A DNA stretch of 64,000 bases from Fibrobacterota bacterium (GTDB lineage: Bacteria > Fibrobacterota > Chitinivibrionia > Chitinivibrionales > Chitinispirillaceae). The stretch spans positions 169,474 to 233,473 of the forward strand of contig JAEWVR010000029.1 of NCBI GenBank assembly GCA_023459055.1, given 5' to 3'. A model generated the notes under the pieces. The model was given only the letters and a program-made list of their open reading frames with translations. It made no database searches and was not told where the DNA came from. Of the stretch, positions 18,943 through 26,504 are shown one piece after another (position 1 is the stretch's first letter; each line of letters begins with the position of its first letter). Position numbers and translations under genes: made by a program.

Positions 18943-19809
18943 TTACGCCTTTTTTGCAACAATCGCAAATTCATCACCATCAGATTCAAATTCTTTTCCG
19001 GCCACATTGGCGTACTGTTCAACAATACTAAGACCGCATCGTTCAAACTCCTGCTTTAATTCCTGAGGTGAGAAATACTGAAGCCAGTTATAAACCGTTT
19101 TTATCTTAGAATCGGTGATGACGGTGTATTTGTCAAGAACAACATTTGGTTCCTTGTATTTAAAAGTATTTACAAAAGAATAGTGATCTTCTTTGGCCCA
19201 AAAGTTATCCAGTTTATTTACTTCATAGAAAAACGCATCATTTCTCTTTTCAAACATCCCCATAGAGTATACATCAAGAAGAATAGCACCATTCTTTTTG
19301 AGCATCTTATGGAACTTTGCTAATAAAGTTGACCGTTGCACCGGACTGAGGGCACAATAATCGCACATTATCATTATGATAAGATCAAATGTATCGTCAG
19401 TATCGTATGTCAAATAATTCTGATTAACATAGTTTATGGATAATCCTTCCTGCATTGCAACTCCACGGGCATACTCAATTGACCGTTTAGAAAAATCTAT
19501 TCCTGTTACCTGTGCCCCAAGTCGTGCCAGTCTTGTACTGTAAAGACCCGGCCCGCAACCGAAATCTATAATACGGGATTCTCTTCCTATGTTGAAATGT
19601 GATCCTATCCATCGAACAGAATCATCAATAAATGCACTTTTACGTGATGATACATCAATATCGGGATTCAGGTGATTTTGGAGCATTTTCTCTGATGTAT
19701 GCTCATTAGCCCAGAGTTCTTCTGCGGTATAAAACTCAAATGGCGCAGGTCTGCTAGTAATTGTTTCAAGCATTTTAAAAAGCACTGCAGCCTCGTTTTG
19801 TTTTTCCAT
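18943..19809 (-). CDS. Class I SAM-dependent methyltransferase
   Basis: 288 aa from ATG 19809 (MEKQNEAAVLF; AAGGA about 11 nt upstream), with a TTG 18 nt further upstream as alternative. SAM-binding motif I is RIIDFGCGPGLYSTRLA. Motif II acidic VTGIDFS, DLIIMIMCDYCALSP and the motif LKKNGAILLDVYSM follow. Probably a small-molecule methyltransferase; substrate unknown. The gene is 24 bp downstream of the GNAT gene on the same strand. Confidence 0.88.
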   Translation of the reverse strand: MEKQNEAAVLFKMLETITSRPAPFEFYTAEELWANEHTSEKMLQNHLNPDIDVSSRKSAFIDDSVRWIGSHFNIGRESRIIDFGCGPGLYSTRLARLGAQVTGIDFSKRSIEYARGVAMQEGLSINYVNQNYLTYDTDDTFDLIIMIMCDYCALSPVQRSTLLAKFHKMLKKNGAILLDVYSMGMFEKRNDAFFYEVNKLDNFWAKEDHYSFVNTFKYKEPNVVLDKYTVITDSKIKTVYNWLQYFSPQELKQEFERCGLSIVEQYANVAGKEFESDGDEFAIVAKKA

Positions 19810-19833
19810 TACAATTATTTCCTTCAAAATGTA

Positions 19834-20430
19834 CTACGATTGTAGCGTCATCATCATGACAACATTATCATTATAATCAAAAATATCCAGACCGAATTTT
19901 TCCATTGCTTCATCTCTGCTCATGGTTAACTGTGTAAAACCGGCCCTTTCATACGCACGAACGGCACGTACATTACGCAACGATGGTGCTATATAAAAAT
20001 TTCTGATATCTTTTGTTTTGAAAAGATGCATGCACAGTAAACGTAATGCTGCGGAGCCATATCCTTTTCCACACAATTGTTCATCCCTTAACCATATATC
20101 AAGTACCGCATGTTTTTTTACAGTATTTAACAGATCATAACACATCGTTCCGACTTCATAATCTGTATCCATAATAATAAAACATTTTCCCGGGCTGTTA
20201 CTATCGGCATTGAAAAATTCATCGGAAAAATCATTAGAAAATTCCTCAAATGATGGAACCGGATTATCTGGAAAATCCGGTTCTCCCAGCATTGATTTAG
20301 TTACATTGGATTTCGCCAACCATTCATATATGACAAGCCGATCGGCTGGTAGTGCGTTTCTCAGCTGGATTCGGAATCCGGGAAATTGAATTATTTTACT
20401 TGTTGTCAATTTCTCATTATCAGGAGTCAT
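19834..20430 (-). CDS. GNAT-family N-acetyltransferase
   Basis: 198 aa. GFRIQLRNALPADRLVIYEWL is the RimJ/aminoglycoside-acetyltransferase-type start. AVLDIWLRDEQLCGKGYGSAAL carries the acetyl-CoA (Q/R)xxGxG/A loop, and NVRAVRAYERAGF is the last motif. Acceptor unknown. Its GGAG ribosome-binding site lies inside the 3' end of a decayed upstream gene fragment. Confidence 0.88.
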   Translation of the reverse strand: MTPDNEKLTTSKIIQFPGFRIQLRNALPADRLVIYEWLAKSNVTKSMLGEPDFPDNPVPSFEEFSNDFSDEFFNADSNSPGKCFIIMDTDYEVGTMCYDLLNTVKKHAVLDIWLRDEQLCGKGYGSAALRLLCMHLFKTKDIRNFYIAPSLRNVRAVRAYERAGFTQLTMSRDEAMEKFGLDIFDYNDNVVMMMTLQS

Positions 20431-20544
20431 TTATACTATCTCCATTTCGAAAAAAGCGATTTCTGGTAACGACATGAATCTCATTGAAACTCCGGATGTT
20501 CCTATTCCCCTTGAGACAAAAAGGGTTGGATTACATTCGTTATT
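20431..20544 (-). pseudogene. C-terminal remnant of a YkuE-like metallophosphoesterase
   Basis: Reverse-strand frame ending at TAA 20431-20433 encodes NPTLFVSRGIGTSGVSMRFM then SLPEIAFFEMEIV. This matches the conserved end of membrane-associated calcineurin-like phosphoesterases (the NPTLYVSRGLGTSG...RPEI pattern). Everything upstream, including all metal-binding motifs, is gone. It is joined in frame to a methyltransferase fragment. Confidence 0.65.
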
Positions 20545-20590
20545 GTTATTCAATTCCATTACTAAAACAGAAATGGAATGTACAAACCAT
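20545..20590 (-). pseudogene. Fragment duplicated from the methyltransferase at 21376-22194
   Basis: Encodes WFVHSISVLVMELNN, corresponding to WFVHTISDLVMALNR of the intact methyltransferase downstream, with matching DNA at about 21518-21563. Beyond 20590 the similarity jumps to the upstream region of that gene (22318 on), so this is an internally deleted duplicate. Confidence 0.7.
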
Positions 20591-20591
20591 T

Positions 20592-20731
20592 AATAACAGT
20601 AAAAAACATATGTGTCAATAGGCATCGTGCCCAAATAATACATATCTAATTTTTTCCTGATCCCATCGGGATCAAATATTTATAGAAATCATGAAAACAA
20701 AAGTTTCTCGAGTCGCGTAGGGACGATATAT
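20592..20731. repeat. REP-like hairpin pair at the 3' side of the transposase
   Basis: GATCCCATCGGGATC (20659-20673) followed by AAATATTTATAGAA, then a degenerate GTCGCGTAGGGAC (20712-20724) followed by GATATATTTA. The same order occurs at 22318-22460. It abuts the transposase remnant. Confidence 0.75.
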
Positions 20732-21193
20732 TTACTCCACATCACGTAAGATATACTGTACATCATAAGAAATAGAGAATTTTTCAAGGAATTCCATATA
20801 TTCTTCTTTAAAGCTTTTTAATTTATGATGCGTTTCCTGATTCTTAATTTATTTGACAACCTGATCAATTTGAGAATGAGAATATGAAAATGCCCCATAA
20901 CCCTCCTGCCATTGGAATTTACCGTAAACCAACCGTTTGTCATTTATCCATTTCGATGAACTCCCTTTGATATCCTGCAATAAACTAGATATCAACTGAT
21001 GTGGTTTATATCCGATTAAGATGTGAACATGATTACCAATCCCGTTTATTACAATGAGTTTATGCTTGTTATTCTGAACAATACCAGTAATATACTTGTA
21101 CAACTCATCTTTCCATTCTGGCATTATTAGAGATATTCTGTTTTCAACTGCAAATACAAATTGAAGATAGATCTGTGTGAATGTGTTTGCCAT
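20732..21193 (-). pseudogene. IS200/REP-associated tyrosine transposase, nonsense at the catalytic Tyr
   Basis: Y1 transposase (MANTFTQIYLQFVFAVENRI) with HUH motif GNHVHILIG (His55, His57) and W...GYGAFSYSHSQID. At codon 115 the frame hits TAA, then continues in the same frame as IKNQETHHKLKSFKEEYMEF to a TAA at 20732. In this family the sequence here is normally KYIxNQ, and the Tyr of YxxxQ is the nucleophile, so the nonsense codon sits exactly at that residue. The 114-aa product would be inactive. It is flanked on both sides by hairpin repeats of the kind these transposases mobilise. Confidence 0.85.
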
Positions 21194-21213
21194 ACAATTT
21201 AAGAGCCTTTGTA

Positions 21214-21286
21214 TTGTCCCTACGGGACAAGGGTTATATTATTGGTTGCATTTTCTATAAATTTTCTGTCCCTCTGGGACAGAAAA
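21214..21286. repeat. REP-like hairpins at the 5' side of the transposase
   Basis: TTGTCCC-TAC-GGGACAA (21214-21230) and an 11-bp perfect stem TTTTCTGTCCC-TCT-GGGACAGAAAA (21262-21286), the latter preceded by TTCTATAAA. These share the GTCCC/GGGAC stem and TATAAA flank with the other copies. Confidence 0.8.
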
Positions 21287-21375
21287 GGATACTTCAAATC
21301 ATACTCATTAAAGAATTCAACTCAAAGTAATTTAACATGCATTTCTTACCAACGAATCATCCTAACAAGCCACCA

Positions 21376-22194
21376 TTAATTACCTATCTTTCCATTTGTC
21401 TCACTTAGAATTACCATACCCAAAGGAATCTGTGCATTTAATATCTCAATTTTTTTATGTACACCTGAGACATCACTGGTACACTCAATAAATTCAACTA
21501 TGCTGAAACCGTTTCTATTTAATGCCATTACCAAATCCGAAATAGTATGTACAAACCAGTATTGTGTTTTTGCATCATATTGTTCACCTCCTACATAGTC
21601 AAGACCAGTATTTTCAATTATCGGTCCATCATGAAAATACTTATCCACGATCTGCAATCTGTTTTCGATTTCAGAATTATCAAATGGAAGCATTTCTGAA
21701 AAAGGATGTGTTTCGTGAATCAAAAAGAAGCCTTCAGGGCGCAGCACTTTCCGGCAAGTATTAAAAAACAGATTTATATCCGGCATCCAGCCAATGCAAC
21801 CTGTCGTAATCTGGACAACATCAAAACTATTATAAAGATGTTCCGGCAGTTCATACACATCACTACGTATGAATTCGCAATCAATATTGCACTTCTTTGA
21901 TCTTTCTGACGCTTCATTAATTGCAGCATCCGAAATATCTACGCCGACACAACGATTTGCGCCCATGTTTTTAATCGACATAAGCTCTATCCCGTTATTA
22001 CAACACAGGTGAATAACATCTTTGCCTTTCATGCTTATTTTGTCAAACATGCGCAATACATCCTTATCGGTCTGAATGACAAAACCCGGACGGGCAAAAA
22101 ACGTATCCAAATCAACTTTATTTACTTTCTGATGTTTAGGCATCACTTCATTCCACGCTTCCCTGTTTGCACGGGTAAATTCTTTTAAATCCAT
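21376..22194 (-). CDS. Class I SAM-dependent methyltransferase
   Basis: 272 aa, ATG with AAAGGA upstream. SAM motif I is atypical (DVIHLCCNNGIELMSIKNMG). Motif II is CVGVDISDAAINEA, and DVVQITTGCIGWMPDINLFF, LRPEGFFLIHETHPFSEM and GFSIVEFIE follow. The HETHPF segment is characteristic of a common uncharacterised methyltransferase subgroup. Part of this gene was duplicated and decayed at 20545-20590. Confidence 0.88.
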   Translation of the reverse strand: MDLKEFTRANREAWNEVMPKHQKVNKVDLDTFFARPGFVIQTDKDVLRMFDKISMKGKDVIHLCCNNGIELMSIKNMGANRCVGVDISDAAINEASERSKKCNIDCEFIRSDVYELPEHLYNSFDVVQITTGCIGWMPDINLFFNTCRKVLRPEGFFLIHETHPFSEMLPFDNSEIENRLQIVDKYFHDGPIIENTGLDYVGGEQYDAKTQYWFVHTISDLVMALNRNGFSIVEFIECTSDVSGVHKKIEILNAQIPLGMVILSETNGKIGN

Positions 22195-22317
22195 ATCGTT
22201 TTTCCTTTAAGTTCTTTTTACAGAGAACAGTTTATATATATTTCCCTGATTTATTGTCGGCGTTTGTCGATTGAATACTACTCTTTTATCAACCAATGCA
22301 ATCTATTTCAATAGTAG

Positions 22318-22505
22318 AGAGTTAACTGTAATAAACATATGTGCTAATATGCATTGTGCACCAAATAGTACTATCCATTTTTTCCAGATCCCATCGGGAT
22401 CAAATATTTATAGAATACAGAGCAACAAAAACAATCCTGGTCCCGTAAGGACGATATATTTATTGTACATTCTCTATAAATATACAGTCCACCTGGGACA
22501 AGAAA
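22318..22505. repeat. Internally deleted (MITE-like) copy of the REP/transposase element
   Basis: Contains GATCCCATCGGGATC (22387-22401), GTCCCGTAAGGAC (22440-22452) and GTCCACCTGGGAC (22487-22499) with TATTTATAGAA / TTCTCTATAAATA flanks. It matches the left flank of the transposase (20592-20731) joined directly to its right flank, without a transposase. Confidence 0.7.
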
Positions 22506-22560
22506 AGAATGACTAAAACAAACGGTGCATATCACTAAATATAATTATAAAAAAACATGC

Positions 22561-23028
22561 CTATTCAAACATCCGTATCGCATCAAGTACCTGATTCTCT
22601 GTAAAGTAAATCACTTTCGCAATCTGCCCAGTACTCATACCCTCTTTAGATAGCCTGTACGCTGTATATTCCAGACGCTCCCCTGCCTCGACAATATTCT
22701 TATCATAATCATAAAACCGCATTACCCGCTGGCGCCATGGCTGCTCACGTACCGGATGAATAAATTCGATATTGTGCGATACAAGCTTTGTATAGAGCGA
22801 ATCCAGATCATTTTCTTCAAAGTACAGTTCAAAATTATTGGCGTTTTGAAGAATACTCCTGTTGTCAATAAGCGTTTTGAAATGTGCCTCCTGATGTAAC
22901 GCAAAATTACCTTCGAAAGTTATATTCTCTCCATAATCAGCGATTACCTTCTGACCAAGAATTGTTTCATAAAAATATCTTGCCCGTTTAATCTCTTTTA
23001 CTGTAATCAGTGCACAAACGTATTTCAT
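22561..23028 (-). CDS. VOC-superfamily (glyoxalase-like) protein
   Basis: 155 aa. YVCALITVKEIKRARYFYET is the VOC betaalphabeta start, followed by LGQKVIADYGENITF, NFELYFEENDLDSL, and HPVREQPWRQRVMRFYDYDK with IVEAGE. The last ~35 residues (YRLSKEGMSTGQIAKVIYFT) look like a small helix-turn-helix tail seen in some members. Substrate unknown. The PNPOx-like gene stop directly precedes its start (TAAATG), so they are co-translated. Confidence 0.85.
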   Translation of the reverse strand: MKYVCALITVKEIKRARYFYETILGQKVIADYGENITFEGNFALHQEAHFKTLIDNRSILQNANNFELYFEENDLDSLYTKLVSHNIEFIHPVREQPWRQRVMRFYDYDKNIVEAGERLEYTAYRLSKEGMSTGQIAKVIYFTENQVLDAIRMFE

Positions 23029-23451
23029 TTATGCTCCAATTGTAAACGTATGTGATGAAAAATTACTGTAGTAACGACCCTCGACTATTGTACACATAAG
23101 AACACAGTAATCCGGATCAGTTACACCTTTTGGATAATACATCTCATCACCGCTTCGCCAGATCATTTCCTTTGATGCAGCATCTTCAAGCACTGTAATG
23201 CATCCTTTCAGCATTACCCCCTGAAATTTACTATTATCAAAAAAATACACACACGCTTTCGGATTTGCCCTGTACTGCTCCACTCTCATTGATGACGTAT
23301 TGGTTGTAAAGTACAATTTCTGTACACCTATGCGTTTACGTGGAGGAAGCATCGCTTTAGTATTCGGAAATCCATCATGATCAACAGAGCTGATAATCGA
23401 TGATTTCGCATTGTCAATAAGAGGAATTATATTTTTTTCGATGTCGAACAT
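23029..23451 (-). CDS. Pyridoxamine 5'-phosphate oxidase-fold flavoprotein
   Basis: 140 aa. SSVDHDGFPNTKAM, KLYFTTNTSSMRVEQYRANP and KACVYFFDNSKFQGVMLKG are the split-barrel FMN-binding pattern of the general-stress-protein-26/PNPOx-like group. Likely a flavin-dependent reductase; the substrate is unknown. It is the first gene of a pair with the VOC protein. Confidence 0.85.
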   Translation of the reverse strand: MFDIEKNIIPLIDNAKSSIISSVDHDGFPNTKAMLPPRKRIGVQKLYFTTNTSSMRVEQYRANPKACVYFFDNSKFQGVMLKGCITVLEDAASKEMIWRSGDEMYYPKGVTDPDYCVLMCTIVEGRYYSNFSSHTFTIGA

Positions 23452-23493
23452 TTTAAATCTGCCTTTCTATTTGTGATATTCCTTGTAGCCATT

Positions 23494-23670
23494 GACCTCA
23501 CCCCCAGCCCCTCTCCCATAGGAGAGGGGAGCAAGAGAATAGGCTGAATCTGACATAATCAATCCTACCACTATGTAAATTTATACTGTCTCTTCGTAAA
23601 TTCCGTACCACGAAATGGAACCATTTATTCTCCCCCTCTCCTATGGGAGAGGGGGCCGGGGGGAGAGGTG
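23494..23670. repeat. GC-rich inverted-repeat element, copy 3
   Basis: Arms GACCTCACCCCCAGCCCCTC and GGGGGCCGGGGGGAGAGGTG enclose an AT-rich middle unlike that of copies 1 and 2. It ends exactly at the stop codon of the DUF190 gene. Confidence 0.75.
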
Positions 23671-23994
23671 TCACCCTTGTACCATTGAAATTTTTTCAAA
23701 CGTCACAACTGCTTTCCCCGCTAATGTCTCAAGAAACGGTACTATTTTATCAACCTTCTCCTGTACATCAACGATTTCAATAATAAGCGGCAGATTATCA
23801 GACAATTCAAGCAGTTTTGCGGTATGAATTGTGTGATGAGCACCGTATCCGTAGACGCCACGAACTACTGTTGCACCTGCAATCTTGAGCTCAAGTGCTT
23901 TTTTAACAACTGCTTCGTAAAGCAGTTTATTATCCAGCTTATGATTCTCACTTGTATATATTTTCAAGCGAACTGCATCGGCCAGCGATTTCAT
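23671..23994 (-). CDS. DUF190 protein associated with CrcB
   Basis: 107 aa. VRLKIYTSENHKLDNKLLYE, AGATVVRGVYGYGAHHTIHT, LPLIIEIVDVQEKVDKIVPF and the final VTFEKISMV match DUF190, a small PII-like ferredoxin-fold family. Its genes commonly adjoin crcB, as here, so a role in fluoride-channel regulation is plausible but unproven. Confidence 0.88.
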   Translation of the reverse strand: MKSLADAVRLKIYTSENHKLDNKLLYEAVVKKALELKIAGATVVRGVYGYGAHHTIHTAKLLELSDNLPLIIEIVDVQEKVDKIVPFLETLAGKAVVTFEKISMVQG

Positions 23995-24048
23995 GCGTAC
24001 ATTCCTTTCATTTTATTACAGGATATGCATTATTTGTTTGGAATCAAA

Positions 24049-24429
24049 TCATACTTTTATCATTACCCTTGCAACGAAAATTCCCGTTACGACAAGCACC
24101 ATTCCAACAACATTGCTAAGAACAATATTAAATAAGGCGGCACCATATTGCCCGTTTCTAAAAAGCGTAATTGTCTCCATGCCATAGGTCGAGAATGTTG
24201 TAAGAGCGCCAAGAAAGCCAACGGTAAGAAAAAGTCTTATCTCTGATGGCACCAGTGTTTTTTCGAACAGTTCATACAGAAAACCAATCACAAAAAGGCC
24301 AATAAAATTAACTGTCATCGTTCCCCACGGAAATACACCGCCACTTATCTGATTGACAAATTTTGCAATTCCATATCGTGCAAGCGCACCTATTGATCCA
24401 CCAAGTGCTATAAACAGCATCTGCTTCAT
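24049..24429 (-). CDS. crcB: CrcB/Fluc fluoride ion channel
   Basis: 126 aa, four hydrophobic segments, the full length of a single-copy (homodimeric) Fluc. Family motifs are GGSIGALARYGIAKFV, FPWGTMTVNFIGLFVIGFLY, and TVGFLGALTTFSTYGMET with the conserved Phe/Ser/Thr pore track. It exports F- passively across the inner membrane. I did not find a fluoride riboswitch in the short gap upstream. Confidence 0.92.
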   Translation of the reverse strand: MKQMLFIALGGSIGALARYGIAKFVNQISGGVFPWGTMTVNFIGLFVIGFLYELFEKTLVPSEIRLFLTVGFLGALTTFSTYGMETITLFRNGQYGAALFNIVLSNVVGMVLVVTGIFVARVMIKV

Positions 24430-24456
24430 CTGTGTTACAAGCTCCTTTACATACTG

Positions 24457-25059
24457 CTATTTTGCTGTATCAAGCATTTCGAGAAATGTCCTGACATCTA
24501 TCGTATATGATGAAATATATTCAATCTTTTTATTCGGCTGATCATACAGCTCCATTACCGGTACAGAAGCATAGTTCCTGCTGTTAATATACGCCGACAA
24601 TTTCGGGTAGCTCTTTAAAATCCCAATAATTACTGACATTTTACCCTTGTACGGAAACTCTGCCACAACACTTTTTGACTTTGGATACTCATAAACGCCC
24701 AAACTGCTACGCAACTCTCCGATTTCATTAATTGATTTTGATTCTACAATGCATCCGACAATACTTCGCAGCTTATCCCGGCTTACCTTTTTTGGATCAT
24801 CATAATAAATGCCAAATCCTTTTGTCGTTGCAATTCCGTACTTGTTTTTAAGGTCGTAATAGACCTTATCCATCACAGGCCCGACATTTTTATATTCACC
24901 AATATATTTAGTGTACACCAACGTATAGGGACCAATTTCCTTTTCTGTTATAACCGGAGAATTGAAAATACCGTTTCGAATCAGTTCCATAATAAAATAA
25001 AGAGCGGCTGCAACGATAAGACCTACAAGCAGTCCTAATGGTTTCATTTTAGCTTTCAT
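24457..25059 (-). CDS. Membrane-anchored GyrI-like domain protein
   Basis: 200 aa. One N-terminal membrane helix (LGLLVGLIVAAALYFIMELI) is followed by a GyrI-like small-molecule-binding domain (YTLVYTKYIGEYKNVGPVMD, FGIYYDDPKKV, LRSIVGCIV, VVAEFPYKGKMSVIIGILKS, VMELYDQPNKKIEYI). The layout resembles TEX264-type membrane-tethered GyrI-like proteins. Ligand unknown. It lies 27 bp upstream of crcB on the same strand. Confidence 0.82.
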   Translation of the reverse strand: MKAKMKPLGLLVGLIVAAALYFIMELIRNGIFNSPVITEKEIGPYTLVYTKYIGEYKNVGPVMDKVYYDLKNKYGIATTKGFGIYYDDPKKVSRDKLRSIVGCIVESKSINEIGELRSSLGVYEYPKSKSVVAEFPYKGKMSVIIGILKSYPKLSAYINSRNYASVPVMELYDQPNKKIEYISSYTIDVRTFLEMLDTAK

Positions 25060-25099
25060 ACTATCATTCCTTTTCCGATGTGTGTATAATGTGTGTTTT

Positions 25100-25885
25100 C
25101 TAATCCACCTGATTCATCAGCTCCTTTAGCCGTTTAGCATTCTGTACTGCCTGCCCTTTAGAGTGATTATTAAATACGATAAGCACGATATTTGTCTGCT
25201 CCATAATTTGCCCGATTGATGGCATCCATTCTGTCAATTCATCATCGCTATAATGATAGTCATAACGCGACACATTATCACCAGACCACCAGTTCTGCGC
25301 GTTTCGTCCATGAAACCTGATATATCCGATCCCGGATGTAACAATACTGCTCTTTTTTAATAATCCTTTCAGTGCAGGCTCATCAACGTTCACAAAACCG
25401 ATATTACGTTTACGTAATCCATCAAGGACGGCATCACACTCCCACTTGTCATTACGAAATTCAACCGACAATGGAACATCAGCCAGCCGCCCGCTTAATT
25501 TGTCAAGATATCGCCGGTTATCCGGGGTATAATGAAAACTGAAGGGGAACTGGAGCAGCACGGTTCCAAGTTTATGACTGTCAATAAACGGCTTTATCCC
25601 GTCCAGAAATATTCCACAGTTGGTATCAAGTGATGTCAATGAATACTCATGTGTTAAAGACTGATGGGCTTTTACAGAAAACAAAAAATGATCCCCGGTT
25701 TTTTCGACCATTTTTTCGGACGCCCTTGCATCAGGCATTTTATAATAGGAAAAATTCAGTTCTGCAACATTGAACTCCTGTGCATAAATTGACAAATAAT
25801 CTGCCGGACTGGTTTTCTCCGGGTAAAGTATACCCTCCCAGTCTTTGTAGGAATAACCGCTTGTACCAATATATACACTACCCAT
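25100..25885 (-). CDS. DUF72 (YecE-like) TIM-barrel protein
   Basis: 261 aa. VYIGTSGYSYKDWEGILYP, EFNVAELNFSYYKMP, FLFSVKAHQSLTHE, LGTVLLQFPFSFHY, PLSVEFRNDKWE, YIRFHGRN and the C-terminal VLIVFNNHSKGQAVQNAKRL are the DUF72 signatures. The biochemical role is not established. Confidence 0.9.
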   Translation of the reverse strand: MGSVYIGTSGYSYKDWEGILYPEKTSPADYLSIYAQEFNVAELNFSYYKMPDARASEKMVEKTGDHFLFSVKAHQSLTHEYSLTSLDTNCGIFLDGIKPFIDSHKLGTVLLQFPFSFHYTPDNRRYLDKLSGRLADVPLSVEFRNDKWECDAVLDGLRKRNIGFVNVDEPALKGLLKKSSIVTSGIGYIRFHGRNAQNWWSGDNVSRYDYHYSDDELTEWMPSIGQIMEQTNIVLIVFNNHSKGQAVQNAKRLKELMNQVD

Positions 25886-25945
25886 ATTTACGAATTCTGA
25901 AACAGTGAAATTTTTTCCTGATGTCTTGCAGTACAGCTCAAACCT

Positions 25946-26063
25946 CGCCCCCTAAATCCCCCGCAGGGGGACTTTGAATACCTGAATGGCAGTTTTACCC
26001 AATCATCAAGTCCTCCTGCGGAAGCCCCTTGGGAACACCTGCCGAGGTGGAATTTAGGGGGCG
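25946..26063. repeat. 118-bp element with perfect 12-bp terminal inverted repeats
   Basis: Termini CGCCCCCTAAAT and ATTTAGGGGGCG. An inner CCCCCGCAGGGGG hairpin and CTCCTGCGGAAGCCCC follow. No coding capacity beyond chance frames. MITE-like. Confidence 0.75.
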
Positions 26064-26179
26064 TGTACCGTTGTGCTAATCTTAACATAACATTATTAGC
26101 CTCCCACAGGAGGATGGTGTCATCAGTTAAAATAATGCGTGGTAACAGGAGTATTCCACCGTTTAAGACGCGGAATAAC

Positions 26180-26434
26180 TTATACCCATTTTCTGCATTG
26201 TTCTATTCTCTTACCATTATCGCCCTGCTCCGGATCATATGCAAATTTTTGCAACAATGAACAGGGAAACTCAGAACACATTCCGCAATGCATCAGCGAT
26301 TTATCTTCGCAGCACTTTTTTACTGGACAAATGTCACCCCAGAATGGCTTTGATATATTGACACAACCTTTACAGTCAACCTTATCTTTGTACAAACAAT
26401 CTGTGCATACAATACCGCATCGGGATTCGACCAT
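26180..26434 (-). CDS. DUF3795 cysteine-rich protein
   Basis: 84 aa with 12 Cys: RCGIVCTDCLYKD, CKGC, ICPVKKCCED, HCGMCSEFPCSLLQ. This matches DUF3795, a small metal-binding (zinc or Fe-S) family. Function unknown. Confidence 0.85.
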   Translation of the reverse strand: MVESRCGIVCTDCLYKDKVDCKGCVNISKPFWGDICPVKKCCEDKSLMHCGMCSEFPCSLLQKFAYDPEQGDNGKRIEQCRKWV

Positions 26435-26504
26435 ACATCCTCATTTCTCTATATTTATCGATACATACCAACATGTCGTATATTACACAACAATTCGATC
26501 TGAT

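Noticed and set aside
24430..24456. Fluoride riboswitch for crcB
   Set aside because: Only 27 bp separate crcB from the upstream gene and no crcB-motif pseudoknot is recognisable there or near 25060-25099.
25888..26088. 66-codon minus-strand frame
   Set aside because: Almost entirely within the 118-bp inverted-repeat element; composition reflects the repeat.
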